From Streptomyces sp. KMM 9044 (lineage in GTDB: Bacteria; Actinomycetota; Actinomycetes; Streptomycetales; Streptomycetaceae): 64,000 nt of DNA. A model generated the notes under the pieces. It was not told the DNA's origin. It searched no databases and worked only from the letters and a program-made list of their open reading frames with translations. The position numbers and the translations under genes were made by a program. Shown here piece after piece: positions 35,207 through 44,649 of this stretch (its first letter is position 1; every line of letters starts with the position of its first letter). The DNA lies in contig NZ_CP113910.1 of assembly GCF_024701375.2 (NCBI RefSeq), forward strand, positions 2,666,001-2,730,000. The letters are read 5' to 3'.

Positions 35207-37449
35207 GCGTCGTCCTCCGGCCGCTTCCAGGGGAGCTGGTCGCCGTACTCCTTGATGAACTGCCGGTACTCGCGGACAACGCTCGGCCGATCGTGGTACT
35301 TGGGCCGGTCACGCTCGGACATCAGGTCGTCGTCGAGGATGCGGGTGCGCCGCTTGATGGCACGTTCGATCGCGACGTTCTTGACGACGATTTCGTCCTT
35401 CTCCTCGTACTCCTTGATGACGTAGTCGCCCTTGGCGTCCCGAACGAACAGGTCGTTGCCGCGCCGGTCGTGACCGACCTTCTCGGCGACGGCCATGAAG
35501 ACGGGGTGGTCAAGAGGACCGTGCACCTGCTCCTCGTCCTTCTCCTCCTGTGTCTTCTTCTGGAGGAAGAGCAAGGTGGTGAGGATGTTGACGCCCGCGC
35601 CGACGACGAAGATCTCCACGGGGAGTTCGACGCTGGCCATCACCCAGCACTCGTCGAGGATGTACTTGCGTACCGCCTCGTCGTCGGGGCCGGGGTTGGA
35701 CAGGATGCCGTTGGGCAGCACGATGCCGATGCGGCCGCCCGGCTTGACCCATTCGACGGCCTTCTGGACGAAGAGCCGCTCGGGCGAGACGGAGACGGCC
35801 GGCCTGCCCTTCACCAGTGTGCCGTCCTCGCCGCGGGACCAGCTATAGGCGATGCTCCGTTCCTTCTCGAAGCCGTCCTCGTCCTTGCGGAACAGTTCGA
35901 GCACCGGTCCGGTCACGGGGATGTCGGAGCCGAAGGGCGGATTGGTGAGCAGGATGTCGACCTCGCCGGGCGCGATGCGGTCGAGGTACTGGAGGGCGCG
36001 CTCCATGCCCCGCAGGGTGCCCATATGAGGGAAGCCGAGAGAGTCGACCTGGAAGGTATTGCCTGCGACGTCGGTGAGCATCATCACGCCGAACGCGGCA
36101 GCGCGGGTCAGGAAGGGGTCGAAGTCGGTGCCGAAGACACAGGCCTGGGCATACTTGCCAAGCAGCTCCCGCTTCGTGGTCTCCTGCCGGGCCCGCTCCT
36201 GGACGGACAGGTCCTGTTCGTCCTCCGGCATCCACGTGTGCAGGATGTGCAGCAGGGTCTCCCGGAGGAAGCCGCCGGTGCCGCAGCACGGGTCGAGGAC
36301 GGTCTGACCCTCCTGGGGATTGAGCATCTCGACCATGAGGCGGACCGCGCCGGACGGCGTGAAGTACTGGCCGCGGTCGCCGCGCAGGTTGTCCCCGACG
36401 AGTTCCTGGTAAGCAGTGCCGAGGGCATCCAGGGACGTGTCGTGCATGCGGTAGGTGGCGAGCTGCTTGACGATGAAGGTGAGGGCACCGTCGGTCAGGG
36501 TCAGGCGGTCGTACTCGTCGAACAGCTGCTGGGGGGCGTAGAACTTTTTGACCTCGTCGAACAGCTCCCTTATCCGCTGGGCGACCTCGGCGCTGCCCGC
36601 CTCCTCCTCGGCGGCGGCGGCGAGGTCGTCACTGTCGATGCGGAAGCGCGGCTCCTCGGCACCCTCGCGGACCAGCCGCTCGTCATGCAGCTTGGCGAAC
36701 AGCACGTACAGGAACTGCCAGAACGCCGCGTCCTTGGGCAGGCCCTCGTTGCCGTGGATGTAGTTGTGGCAGCGGCGGAACGCGAACCGCAGCATCCGCT
36801 CGTCCGCCCGCCGCATGATCGCAAGGGAGGAGGCGTCGCCCTGGGCGTCGAAGCTGGTCGCGTCGCCACGCGGCCAGTTCAGCATGGGACGATACTTGGT
36901 CTCGAACAGGGACGAATCGTCGTCCTTGCGGACGAAGTACAGGTCCTTGTCGTCCGTCCACATCCCGTACCGGCAGTCGGGTACCGCCTGCATGAGCTGG
37001 CCGACCTCGTCGATCTGCGCCTTGGCGTGGGCGTAGGTACGGATCTTGGAGACGGTGCGGCTGTCCTTGGGGCGGGGCTTGGTGACGACGACCCGGCGGA
37101 GGTTCTCCAGCTCGTGCTTCTTGCCGTGCTCGAAGATCGCGATGCTCGCGCGGCGCCGGGTCTTGCGGCCGTCTTCGTTGACCACCGGGATCGAGAAGTC
37201 GGCCTTCATGTCGTGCGGGTCGATGCCGTACTGGTGGACGAGGGAGCGGGCGATGTGCTGCCGTACCTTCTCGGCCTCGGTGAGCTTCACCACCCTGTCG
37301 CCGGTGATGTAGTCGAAGACCTCGTCGTCCGCGAGCTTGCGCGGCCCGGCGGGCGCCTCGCCGGTGTCCTCCTTGCCGGTCTTCCCGGACGTCTCCGGCC
37401 TGTGCGGGCCCTCCTCCGGCATGTCGAAGCCCAGCTGTTCCTCAGCCAT
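35203..37449 (-). CDS. N6-adenine DNA methyltransferase, HsdM-like
   Basis: From the ATG at 37449 the protein has 748 residues. An N-terminal domain (about 50-190) resembles the type I R-protein N-terminus (KLTEAEKVRQHIARSLVHQY, then DFSIPV and RRRASIAIFEH). The N6-MTase domain has YFTPSGAVRLMVEM, motif I LDPCCGTGGFL near residue 386 and the catalytic NPPF near 502. A C-terminal helical tail binds HsdS in the family. The 5' end (about 70 bases) has no overlap with the AIPR gene, so it may have its own promoter. It supplies the self-marking adenine methylation of a MADS-like or type I-like system. Confidence 0.88.
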   Translation of the reverse strand: MAEEQLGFDMPEEGPHRPETSGKTGKEDTGEAPAGPRKLADDEVFDYITGDRVVKLTEAEKVRQHIARSLVHQYGIDPHDMKADFSIPVVNEDGRKTRRRASIAIFEHGKKHELENLRRVVVTKPRPKDSRTVSKIRTYAHAKAQIDEVGQLMQAVPDCRYGMWTDDKDLYFVRKDDDSSLFETKYRPMLNWPRGDATSFDAQGDASSLAIMRRADERMLRFAFRRCHNYIHGNEGLPKDAAFWQFLYVLFAKLHDERLVREGAEEPRFRIDSDDLAAAAEEEAGSAEVAQRIRELFDEVKKFYAPQQLFDEYDRLTLTDGALTFIVKQLATYRMHDTSLDALGTAYQELVGDNLRGDRGQYFTPSGAVRLMVEMLNPQEGQTVLDPCCGTGGFLRETLLHILHTWMPEDEQDLSVQERARQETTKRELLGKYAQACVFGTDFDPFLTRAAAFGVMMLTDVAGNTFQVDSLGFPHMGTLRGMERALQYLDRIAPGEVDILLTNPPFGSDIPVTGPVLELFRKDEDGFEKERSIAYSWSRGEDGTLVKGRPAVSVSPERLFVQKAVEWVKPGGRIGIVLPNGILSNPGPDDEAVRKYILDECWVMASVELPVEIFVVGAGVNILTTLLFLQKKTQEEKDEEQVHGPLDHPVFMAVAEKVGHDRRGNDLFVRDAKGDYVIKEYEEKDEIVVKNVAIERAIKRRTRILDDDLMSERDRPKYHDRPSVVREYRQFIKEYGDQLPWKRPEDDA

Positions 37450-37600
37450 CGTGATGAGTGCCCCTCTGTTCCCTCTTACCGCACGGCACACCGCCCGCCG
37501 TCCAACCGACGGCACCGACCAAGACTAGGCCAGTCCGGAACCGGTTCCGTTCGGCCCCACACCGCTCACCCTCCGTATCCACCAGAAGGTCGCCACGTCG

Positions 37601-39736
37601 TTATTCCTCGGCATTCCGTCCCGCATCCAAGTCATCGACAGCCCGCAGCTCGGCTGCGATGTCGGCAAGCGAGCCTTCACCCGGCACATGCCAGTATCGA
37701 GTCCCCTGAACCTGCTGATGGACCCCCATGGCCTCACCACGCATGAGCCGGGCAAGCGTAGAGGGCGCGTACGGCATACCGTCCGCTTCCCAGACCAATG
37801 GCTTGGTCTTGTTGTTCCGCCACGCTGCACGGGATCGTTTCGCGTCGGCGGTGAGCCAGTTCGGCAGGCCACGGCGGTCGGGGCCGGTCACCGGACGGAA
37901 CTCCAGCACAGTGCCCTCGGCGATCCACCCCGCATCGACGATCACCCGTACCGCGTTCGCCAGTCTGCCGCCCGTGCCCGCGGACTGCTCGGTCACCCGG
38001 TACTCGCTGTAGTCGGGGGCCTTGTCCCCCGCCTTGAGCCGCTCGGTCAGGCGCCGTGCGACCACCTGTACCCGCTCGGCCGTACGAACGGTCGTGGCAT
38101 ACTGACTCTTCTCGCCGAAGGCGACGTCCGCGATCGCCACGAACCACCACAGAGCCCGTCCGGTCAGCTCAGGCACGGCAGTCAACCGCTCCCGCCACCG
38201 GGCCTCACCCGCCTCGTCGGTGTCGTCGAGACCTTGGATGTCCATGGTCTGGAAGATCGCATGCGCGATGAGCAAGTCGGCGTTCCCCGCCGCACTGGCA
38301 ACTCTGCCGTACAGATCGACGCGCAGCTTGCCCAGAGCATCGCGTACTTCCCGCAGAAGCTGCACGACACGCCAGACCCTGGCGGCGCTCGGGCGATGCC
38401 CGAAGAGGTCACGGTAGTGGCGGTCCTCCCACAAAGTGGACGAGTCCCGCTTGGCTCGGGCGACCATGTCCGGCGAACGGTGCGTCGCAGCCAGCGCGAG
38501 CGCGGCCTCGGTCATGGTGCAGCCGGCCGCAGGGTGGGGCACCGGCTCCCCGCGACGGATGACATAGTTCAGGCCGAGCGAGACGATGAACTCGTCACGA
38601 AGGTCGAACTGCATCCGGTCACGTGACTTGAAGTCCCGCTCCTGCACAGGGTTCTGCGTGTTGGCAGCGGTGGTGACCCGGTCGCCGAAACCCTCGGGAC
38701 ACTCCTTGAGGGAAATGATCCGCACCAGGACCCGCCCCTGTCCTGCGTTTCCCGGGCTCCTCTGGACAGCGCGCGCTATCGCGTCCACGGTCTGCGCGCC
38801 GTTGACGACACTGGCGCCCTTCAGCCGGAAACCGACTCCTGCACCAGGTCTGAACGCCCCCTTCCCTTTCGGCTCGTAACTCTCGCAGAGCAGCGTGATG
38901 CCGTTGCTGAAGTACCAGAAGTGCTGGGGTTCGCTGAGCAGCGTGGCCTGGATCTTGGGGTTGACGTCGGAGACGTCCAGAGCGTCCCGCAGGTTGCGTG
39001 AGAACAGGTGAGCCCGGTTGTCGCCCTGGTACCACTCCGCGATCTCCGTCACGGACACGGTGCCGTAGAACGCCTCGTACGGCATCGTTTCCCTGCCGGC
39101 GCCCTCGAGCCACACATCGAGCTCGATCTTTCTCTCCGCCTGATCGCCCAGCAGTTCCTGGTACAGGCCTCGCAGGTCGATGACCTCGTAATCGATCATG
39201 CCCGGCAACCAGCTGCGTTCCTCGATCCCCTTCTTGAGCTCCCGCTCGATGTTGGGGTGCAGGTCATTCTCCGTGACCAGCGCAAGGACCAGCCGGATGG
39301 TCCCGGGATTGTCCAGCGCTGTCTCAAGCGCCACCGCATGGGACTCGATCCGGCTGTTGAAGCGGTGGAACTCCAATTCCCGCAGATCATCCAGGCCCCT
39401 GAACAACGCCCTGAGCTCGCGCTCACCAAAACCGGCGGTACCGTTCACACTCCACTTCGCCTGGACCAGAGTGATGTGGTAGCGGTCTTCTCCGCGCTCC
39501 TCGACTGCGACAGCGTCGATACCTCGATCCCCGAAGCCGTCGATCACGCCGGCCGCTGCCTGGGCATCGCTCCATCCCGTCTCGTGCTTGACGGCGAGCG
39601 CCGCAACCGCGCGGCTCAGGAACGCCCTCTCCTCCTCCTTGGGATCCGCCTTGGCCCGGTCGGACATGTCGATGTGCGGGCGGAACCTCTTCTCAAGTCC
39701 CTTGCGAAGGTGCCGCATGTAGTAGGGATTGGTCAC
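37601..39736 (-). CDS. AIPR-domain protein with PD-(D/E)xK nuclease-like N-terminus
   Basis: The protein has 711 residues from the GTG at 39736; upstream in-frame sequence is rejected because of its composition. Residues about 60-100 read GFGDRGIDAVAVEERG and HITLVQAKWS, a D...QxK nuclease core like Mrr/HsdR N-domains. The centre is the AIPR (abortive infection phage resistance) fold: YFSNGITLLCESYEP, VVNGAQTVDAIARAV, TAANTQNPVQERDF. The remainder is helical. AIPR proteins occur in abortive-infection and R-M-associated loci. Lying upstream of the methylase and specificity genes on the same strand, it is the candidate DNA-cutting subunit, replacing the missing HsdR. Confidence 0.85.
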   Translation of the reverse strand: MTNPYYMRHLRKGLEKRFRPHIDMSDRAKADPKEEERAFLSRAVAALAVKHETGWSDAQAAAGVIDGFGDRGIDAVAVEERGEDRYHITLVQAKWSVNGTAGFGERELRALFRGLDDLRELEFHRFNSRIESHAVALETALDNPGTIRLVLALVTENDLHPNIERELKKGIEERSWLPGMIDYEVIDLRGLYQELLGDQAERKIELDVWLEGAGRETMPYEAFYGTVSVTEIAEWYQGDNRAHLFSRNLRDALDVSDVNPKIQATLLSEPQHFWYFSNGITLLCESYEPKGKGAFRPGAGVGFRLKGASVVNGAQTVDAIARAVQRSPGNAGQGRVLVRIISLKECPEGFGDRVTTAANTQNPVQERDFKSRDRMQFDLRDEFIVSLGLNYVIRRGEPVPHPAAGCTMTEAALALAATHRSPDMVARAKRDSSTLWEDRHYRDLFGHRPSAARVWRVVQLLREVRDALGKLRVDLYGRVASAAGNADLLIAHAIFQTMDIQGLDDTDEAGEARWRERLTAVPELTGRALWWFVAIADVAFGEKSQYATTVRTAERVQVVARRLTERLKAGDKAPDYSEYRVTEQSAGTGGRLANAVRVIVDAGWIAEGTVLEFRPVTGPDRRGLPNWLTADAKRSRAAWRNNKTKPLVWEADGMPYAPSTLARLMRGEAMGVHQQVQGTRYWHVPGEGSLADIAAELRAVDDLDAGRNAEE

Positions 39737-40078
39737 GGATTCCCCCCCGGTGTCGTCAGCGCAAGGCAGGCCGCACACTTCATGAGCAGGGCCGCCAACC
39801 AGGCTATCCCGGCGGGTCTCCTGTGTTCCTTCCATTGCGACGGAACAGCTTCGCTCTTGCGCTGAGAAGTCTTTCTGGGCCCCGCCTCGATCATTCACGT
39901 GCGCGCGCCGGCTTGAGGGGGTCGGCTGAGGTGTCCGGTTTCCGGCGGTTCGTTCCGCTGGGTGATCGGTGCCGGTCAGGGCGGTGTGCCGCGTGTCGTC
40001 GCGGTGGGCGTCGGCTTCCACGGTCCGAGGGTGCTGCGGGTCTTCTCCTTCCGGGCTGTTGGGGCGACGGATTGGTGG
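39737..40078. other. 342-base gene-free stretch between the AIPR gene and the transposase
   Basis: The stretch contains the AIPR promoter region (about 39737-39880) and, from about 39885, probably the 3' end of the IS1380-type element. No gene is supported. Confidence 0.55.
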
Positions 40079-41603
40079 TCAGCCGGTGTCGGGCAGGTCC
40101 TGGACGCGGTCCCATGCGGCGACGGCCCGGTGGGCGGCGGGCCAGGCGGGGTCGAACTTGAGCTCCCGGCTGCGGGCGTGGTCGGCCGGCTTGGCGGGGA
40201 TGTCGAAGAGTTCGCTGCGCAGGGTGGCGGGTTCGGCGCGGGCGAGTTTGCCGTCGAGGGCGAGGAGCTGCAGCCAGGAGATCAGGTCCATGGTGAGGGC
40301 GAGCAGGGTGCACCAGGCTTGGTTCAGGGCGAACTTGGCCGAGGGTAGCCGTGTCAGGGTGAGCGCTTTTGATCTTCGAATGCCGGACTCGACGTGCGCG
40401 TGGACGCGGTGACGGGCGTCGAGCCACTGCAGTTGACGGCCTGGGGTGTTGGTGGCGATCACGGTGTAGCGGAAGCCGGTGGCCACTTCGTAGGGCTTGA
40501 GGTCCTTTTCGTACTTGGGGTGGATCGGCTCGCGGCGCACGACGATCCGCAGGCTCCCGGGCCGGCCGGTGAGGTCGAGCAGGTCGGTGATCTCGACCAG
40601 GGCGGCGTCCTCGCGTGGCTTTCCCTTCGCGTCGAGCGCGGGCGTCCACGCCTTCTTGGGGACCTTGGCCAGCGCGGTCCAGAAGTCGTCATCGCGGGTC
40701 CAACCCACCGAGTACTCCCAGGTGTTGGCCTTGTTTCCGCCGCCTGATGTGATCCAGGTGAGCCACTCCTTGGTGGCGCCGGCACCATCAGCGCAGAAGA
40801 GGACCTTCCGGCGTCGGCGGGTGGGCAGCTGGCGTATCGCCTCGGCGCCGACCTCGATGTGGTCCACGGCAGTGTTCGACCCGGCGCTGCCCGGCCGTAG
40901 CCGGCACACCAGATGCTCGTCGGTGTTGTCCAGGAAGATCAGCAGCGGGTGCAGGCCGAAGCCTTTGCGGTGGGCTTCGGCGCCTTCCTTGTCGGAGTGC
41001 ACGGGCACGAAGGAGGCGTCGATGTCCAGGACTGTCCAGCCGGTCAGTGGTCGGCCGTCCACCCGGATCCAGGGGAACCCGCCGGGGCGCAGGCCGATCA
41101 GGTCGTGCACCCTGGAGCGGGTCCTGGCCGGCGCCGAGGCGATCTTGTCGAGCTGGAGAGGGCCGATCCCGTCCAGCGTGCGGTACAGCGTGGAGGCGGA
41201 GGCCGGATGGCCAAGGATCAGCGCGGCCTGCCGCATCATATCGATCCCCGCGATCGACCGTGACCCCAGCAGCACCGCGCACGCCGCCGACACCAACACC
41301 TCGCCCCGGTCATGCACCGGATGGAAGTCCCGCCGCACCAGCGCCGACGACAGCGCGTCGGTCAGCCCGACCTTGTCCGCGAGACGCCGCACCGGCACGA
41401 TTCCTGCCTTGCCCACCAGCTTCCGCCCGCCCGTCGACAGCGACAAGCCCTCCGCCCACCCAGTAAGCTTCGACACCCGGAGGGTGCCTCCTTCCCAGCA
41501 TGATCCAGTCGTAGAGAAGCTGAATCATCGCAGGTCGAGGCACCCTCCTTTGCTGATCTCACACACCGTCACCAGCAGCCGCCCGCCTGGTGAATTCATG
41601 AGG
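39885..41603 (-). mobile_element. IS1380-type insertion sequence (approximate ends)
   Basis: A single transposase gene lies inside. A weak terminal inverted repeat (CCTCnnnnATTCAC at 39885-39898 and its complement at 41590-41603) agrees with the usual 1.6-1.7 kb size. The right end falls where the adjacent histidine kinase gene loses its N-terminus. No convincing target duplication was found, so the ends are tentative. Confidence 0.4.
40079..41476 (-). CDS. IS1380-family transposase
   Basis: A 465-residue protein starts MSKLTGWAEGLSLSTGGRKL. The DDE transposase core is visible as LDIDASFVPVHSDKEGA, the FCADGAGATKEWL region and a late glutamate in AHVESGIRRSKAL. These, with the family phrase FGLHPLLIFLDNTDEHLVCRLRPGSAGSNT, place it in the IS1380 family. 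The frame is intact, so the element may still move. It separates the AIPR gene from the broken histidine kinase. Confidence 0.9.
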   Translation of the reverse strand: MSKLTGWAEGLSLSTGGRKLVGKAGIVPVRRLADKVGLTDALSSALVRRDFHPVHDRGEVLVSAACAVLLGSRSIAGIDMMRQAALILGHPASASTLYRTLDGIGPLQLDKIASAPARTRSRVHDLIGLRPGGFPWIRVDGRPLTGWTVLDIDASFVPVHSDKEGAEAHRKGFGLHPLLIFLDNTDEHLVCRLRPGSAGSNTAVDHIEVGAEAIRQLPTRRRRKVLFCADGAGATKEWLTWITSGGGNKANTWEYSVGWTRDDDFWTALAKVPKKAWTPALDAKGKPREDAALVEITDLLDLTGRPGSLRIVVRREPIHPKYEKDLKPYEVATGFRYTVIATNTPGRQLQWLDARHRVHAHVESGIRRSKALTLTRLPSAKFALNQAWCTLLALTMDLISWLQLLALDGKLARAEPATLRSELFDIPAKPADHARSRELKFDPAWPAAHRAVAAWDRVQDLPDTG

Positions 41604-41604
41604 C

Positions 41605-42581
41605 GTGGGAGCGATGGGCTGCGCCCTGCTGTGGATACGCCGCCGACGGCCCGTGGTGCTGGCCCTGGTGCTGGTCGCCCTGTCGGCGGCATTCGAATTC
41701 GTCTCCGGCGCGATGCTGGTCTCGCTCTTCACCGTCGCCGTGCACGCGCGGCCCCGCAAGACCATGGAAGTCTTTCTGGCGAGCGTGGCCGCAGCCTTCG
41801 TCTTCACCCTGCTCCACCCCGAGCCAGGCCTGTCCAGTGTCCTGCTCTTCCTCTTCGGCGTCGTCATCCAGGGCAGTGCTGTCAGCTGGGGCATGTTCGT
41901 GCACCACCAGCGCCAACTGGTCCGTCACGTTGCGGCCGAAGCCGAACTTCGAGCTGAACAGGCCCAGTTGCGGGCTCGGGAGGCGGTGGCGAGAGAGATG
42001 CACGACGTGCTCGGGCACCGCCTGTCGCTGCTCAGCGTGTATGCCGGAGCTCTGGAGTTCCGGCCCGACGCCGCACGCGAGGACATAGCCCGCATGGCCG
42101 CCGTGCTCCGGGAGAGCGCTCACCAGGCGCGCAGGACCTGCGCGAGGTGATCGGAGTGCTGCGCGCCCCCGAGGGTGAACTTCCCCAGCCCACACTGGCC
42201 GACGTGCACCGGCTCGTGGCCGAGTCGTGCCGCGCGGGTATGCGGGTGGAACTGCTCGAGGAAATTCTGGACACGGCACCCGAATCGATCGGGCGCTGCG
42301 CCTACCGCGTCGTTCAGGAGGCGCTCACCAACGTGCGCAAGCACGCCTCCGGAGCGGAGGTGTCGGTCCGCTTGAACAGCAGGGCCGGCAAAGGAATAAC
42401 CGTCCTGGTGGTCAACACGGCCCCCGGCGACAGCGCCGTCGCCGTCCCCCCACCGGCTCCCGACGCGCCACCCGGCCAGGGGCTGGTCGGCCTGGCCGAG
42501 AGGGTCGCGCTCTGCGGGGGCCAGCCAGAGTACAGGCCCACGGACGACGGCGGCTGGAAAGTCAAGGCATATTTCCCGTGA
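41605..42581 (+). pseudogene. two-component sensor histidine kinase, truncated and frameshifted
   Basis: The remnant starts inside the sensor region (MGAMGCALLWIRRRRPVVLA), retaining about three membrane helices. It continues to the HisKA_3 box AREAVAREMHDVLGHRLSLL. Near 42127-42150 the frame breaks; shifting frame gives DLREVIGVLRAPEGELPQPT and the ATPase part, VVQEALTNVRKHASGAEVSV and GQGLVGLAERVALCGG, ending at 42581. This is the NarL-partner class of kinases. The N-terminus is missing exactly where the IS1380-type element ends. No response regulator lies beside it, so the pair is lost. Confidence 0.85.
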
Positions 42582-42657
42582 CCATAGGAAAGTATATCCG
42601 AGCGCACATGCCCTGGCCTCGGGAAAACCGTCCGATCAAGAAAATGAGTGATTTTTG

Positions 42658-43362
42658 ATGTCAAAGCAGCAGAATTCACGGACTGAGGCGCCCGTGGTGG
42701 TCGCCGAACCGGCCTGGGCGTTCGTCCTCATAGGTGGCGTCTTCGCGTTGGTCGGAGCAGGCATTGGCCTGGGAATCAAGTTTCTCGCGGAGTGGTTCGT
42801 GACCCTGCCCTGGGCCCCGATGCAGGGACCGGCCGAGCTGCTCACCTCGATTCCCGAGCCCGGCCTCAGCCTCGGTCTTGCCGCCCTCGGCGCCCTGCTC
42901 GGCCTGGTGGCGGGTGCCCTGGCCCGACACGACGCGCTGTCCGTCAGCGTGTCGCCCGCCCAGGTCGCCCTCGAACGCAAGGGAAAGTCCCGCGAGTTCG
43001 AACGCGAAACAGTGACCCTGGCTTTCCGGGACGGCAAGCAGTTGATTCTACTCGGCCGACGCACCGAGGAACTCGTCCGGGAGGCATGCGACTTGAACGC
43101 GCAGGCACTCGCGGACGCGTTCACCTCGCGCGGTTACACCTGGGCGGACAGTGACCCGTATCAGGACGAGTACCGCCGCTGGGTCCCCGACACCCCAGGG
43201 CTGCCGGAGGGCGCCAACGCCGTGCTGAAGGCCCGCTCTCAGACGCTTGCCAAGAAGGGCGGTTCCGAGGAGGCCCGGGAGTTGCGCGAGGAGCTGTCCC
43301 GGCTCGGTGTCGTCGTGCGGGACAACGAGAAGCGGCAGTTCTGGCGTCTGGTTCAGCGGTAG
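42658..43362 (+). CDS. YqeB-like two-helix membrane protein
   Basis: A 234-residue protein begins MSKQQNSRTEAPVVVAEPAW. Two hydrophobic hairpins (AFVLIGGVFALVGAGIGLGI and GLSLGLAALGALLGLVAGAL) are followed by a soluble domain beginning LSVSVSPAQVALERKGKSRE with several beta strands. It ends in a charged helical region (EEARELREELSRLGVVV). The pattern matches Bacillus YqeB/actinobacterial homologues of unknown function. It converges with the truncated glycosyltransferase 16 bases downstream. Confidence 0.75.
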   Translation: MSKQQNSRTEAPVVVAEPAWAFVLIGGVFALVGAGIGLGIKFLAEWFVTLPWAPMQGPAELLTSIPEPGLSLGLAALGALLGLVAGALARHDALSVSVSPAQVALERKGKSREFERETVTLAFRDGKQLILLGRRTEELVREACDLNAQALADAFTSRGYTWADSDPYQDEYRRWVPDTPGLPEGANAVLKARSQTLAKKGGSEEARELREELSRLGVVVRDNEKRQFWRLVQR

Positions 43363-43378
43363 CAGGCCTCCCAGGAAG

Positions 43379-44626
43379 TCACTGGCCGTGGTGTTCCTGC
43401 ACCAGCTTCTCCAGGTCTGCGACGAAGGCGTTGGCATGCGGGACGGAGAGCATCTCCTCCCGCAGCCGGCGCGCCCGGTCCCTGAAGGTCTGCTCCTCCA
43501 GGAGCCGGAGCAGGTACTCGCGGACGGTGCTCCCGGTGGCCTTCGTCGAGTGGGTCGTCAGGCCGGCCCCGTGGTCGGCCAGGCGACCCGACAGCAGCGG
43601 CTGGTCGACGTCCCACGGCAGGGCCAACTGGGGCACCCCGTACAGTGCCGCCGTGGTCAGCGTGCCCACGCCGGCGTGGTGGATGACCGCCGAGCATGTG
43701 GGCAGCAGGGCCTGGAGGGGCACGTACGGGACCAGCCGGGCGTTGGCCGGGATCCGCTCGAGTGTCTGCCGGGCCTCGTCACTGATGGTCGCCACCAGCT
43801 CGATGTCCAGGTCCGCCACGGCGTCGAGGATCTCCTGGACGCCGATGGGGTAACCAACGCCGTGGTCGGTCACCGTGAGCCCCAGCGTCAGGGCCACGCG
43901 GGGCCGGGTGGGCGGCTCCCACAGCCACTTGGGTACGACCGCGGGCCCGCCGTAGGGCGTGTACCGCAGCGAGTGGTAGTCGAGGCCCGGGGCATGGACC
44001 TGCAGGGACGGCGGCAGCACGTCCAGGGAAAACTGTCCGGTGACCATGTCCTCGGAGAACGCGCCCCCGTACGCGCGGGCGTACGAGCCGAGCCAGTCCG
44101 CGAGCGGGTCCGTCCGGTGTTCCTCCGGCTGCTCTGCATTGAGCCGGACGTAGTGCTGACGGGTGACGCCGTAGACATCGGCACCGATCAGCAGACGGGC
44201 GTGGGCTGCCCCGGTGGCCTTGGCCGCGATGCCGCCCGCAAACGTCAGCGGCTCCCAGATGATCAGGTCCGGCTGCCATTCCCGGGCGAACTCCACCAGG
44301 GGCGCCGTCAGCGGCACATTGGTCATCTTGTGCCAACTCTCGATCTGGACCTCGTAGCCGGTGCGCAGTGACTCCAGCGTGATGTCCTCCGGCCGCCGTT
44401 CGACGGCGTCGTACGGCTCAGGCAGGCCGGGCAGCAGCTTCGAGCCGGTGTTCTTGACCCGGCCGACGATCTGCCAGAGGTCCCGGTTGCTGCCGACGGG
44501 CACGGCGGTGAGTCCCAGGGCTCCGTCAAGTTCCCTGGATGCGAGGGTGGTTGACGGAGCCCTGGTGTGAATCCGCAGCAGATCACACCCGGACACCAGG
44601 TGGGCTTGATTCACTTCGGCGGACAT
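43379..44626 (-). pseudogene. macrolide-type glycosyltransferase with lost N-terminus
   Basis: The frame encodes the GT-B glycosyltransferase family 1 class used for macrolide sugars (EryCIII/DesVII-like). It is clear from about GLTAVPVGSNRDLWQIVGRV through WQPDLIIWEPLTFAGGIAAK, the nucleotide-sugar motif YVPLQALLPTCSAVIHHAGV and LALPWDVDQPLLSGRL. Residues before about 35 (MSAEVNQAHLVSGCDLL) do not match the family; the ATG lies inside the inverted repeat of the adjacent IS3 remnant. Normally about 50-60 residues with the acceptor loop would precede, so the enzyme is probably inactive. No macrolide cluster is nearby. Confidence 0.75.
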
Positions 44627-44649
44627 CCAGGATCAGGGCCCCCGGAAGG

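Noticed and set aside
35293..37746. 817-residue plus-strand frame opposite the DNA methylase
   Set aside because: It is antisense shadow; the minus strand carries all N6-methylase motifs.
43247..44371. 374-residue plus-strand frame opposite the glycosyltransferase
   Set aside because: It is a shadow of the glycosyltransferase frame with no domain.
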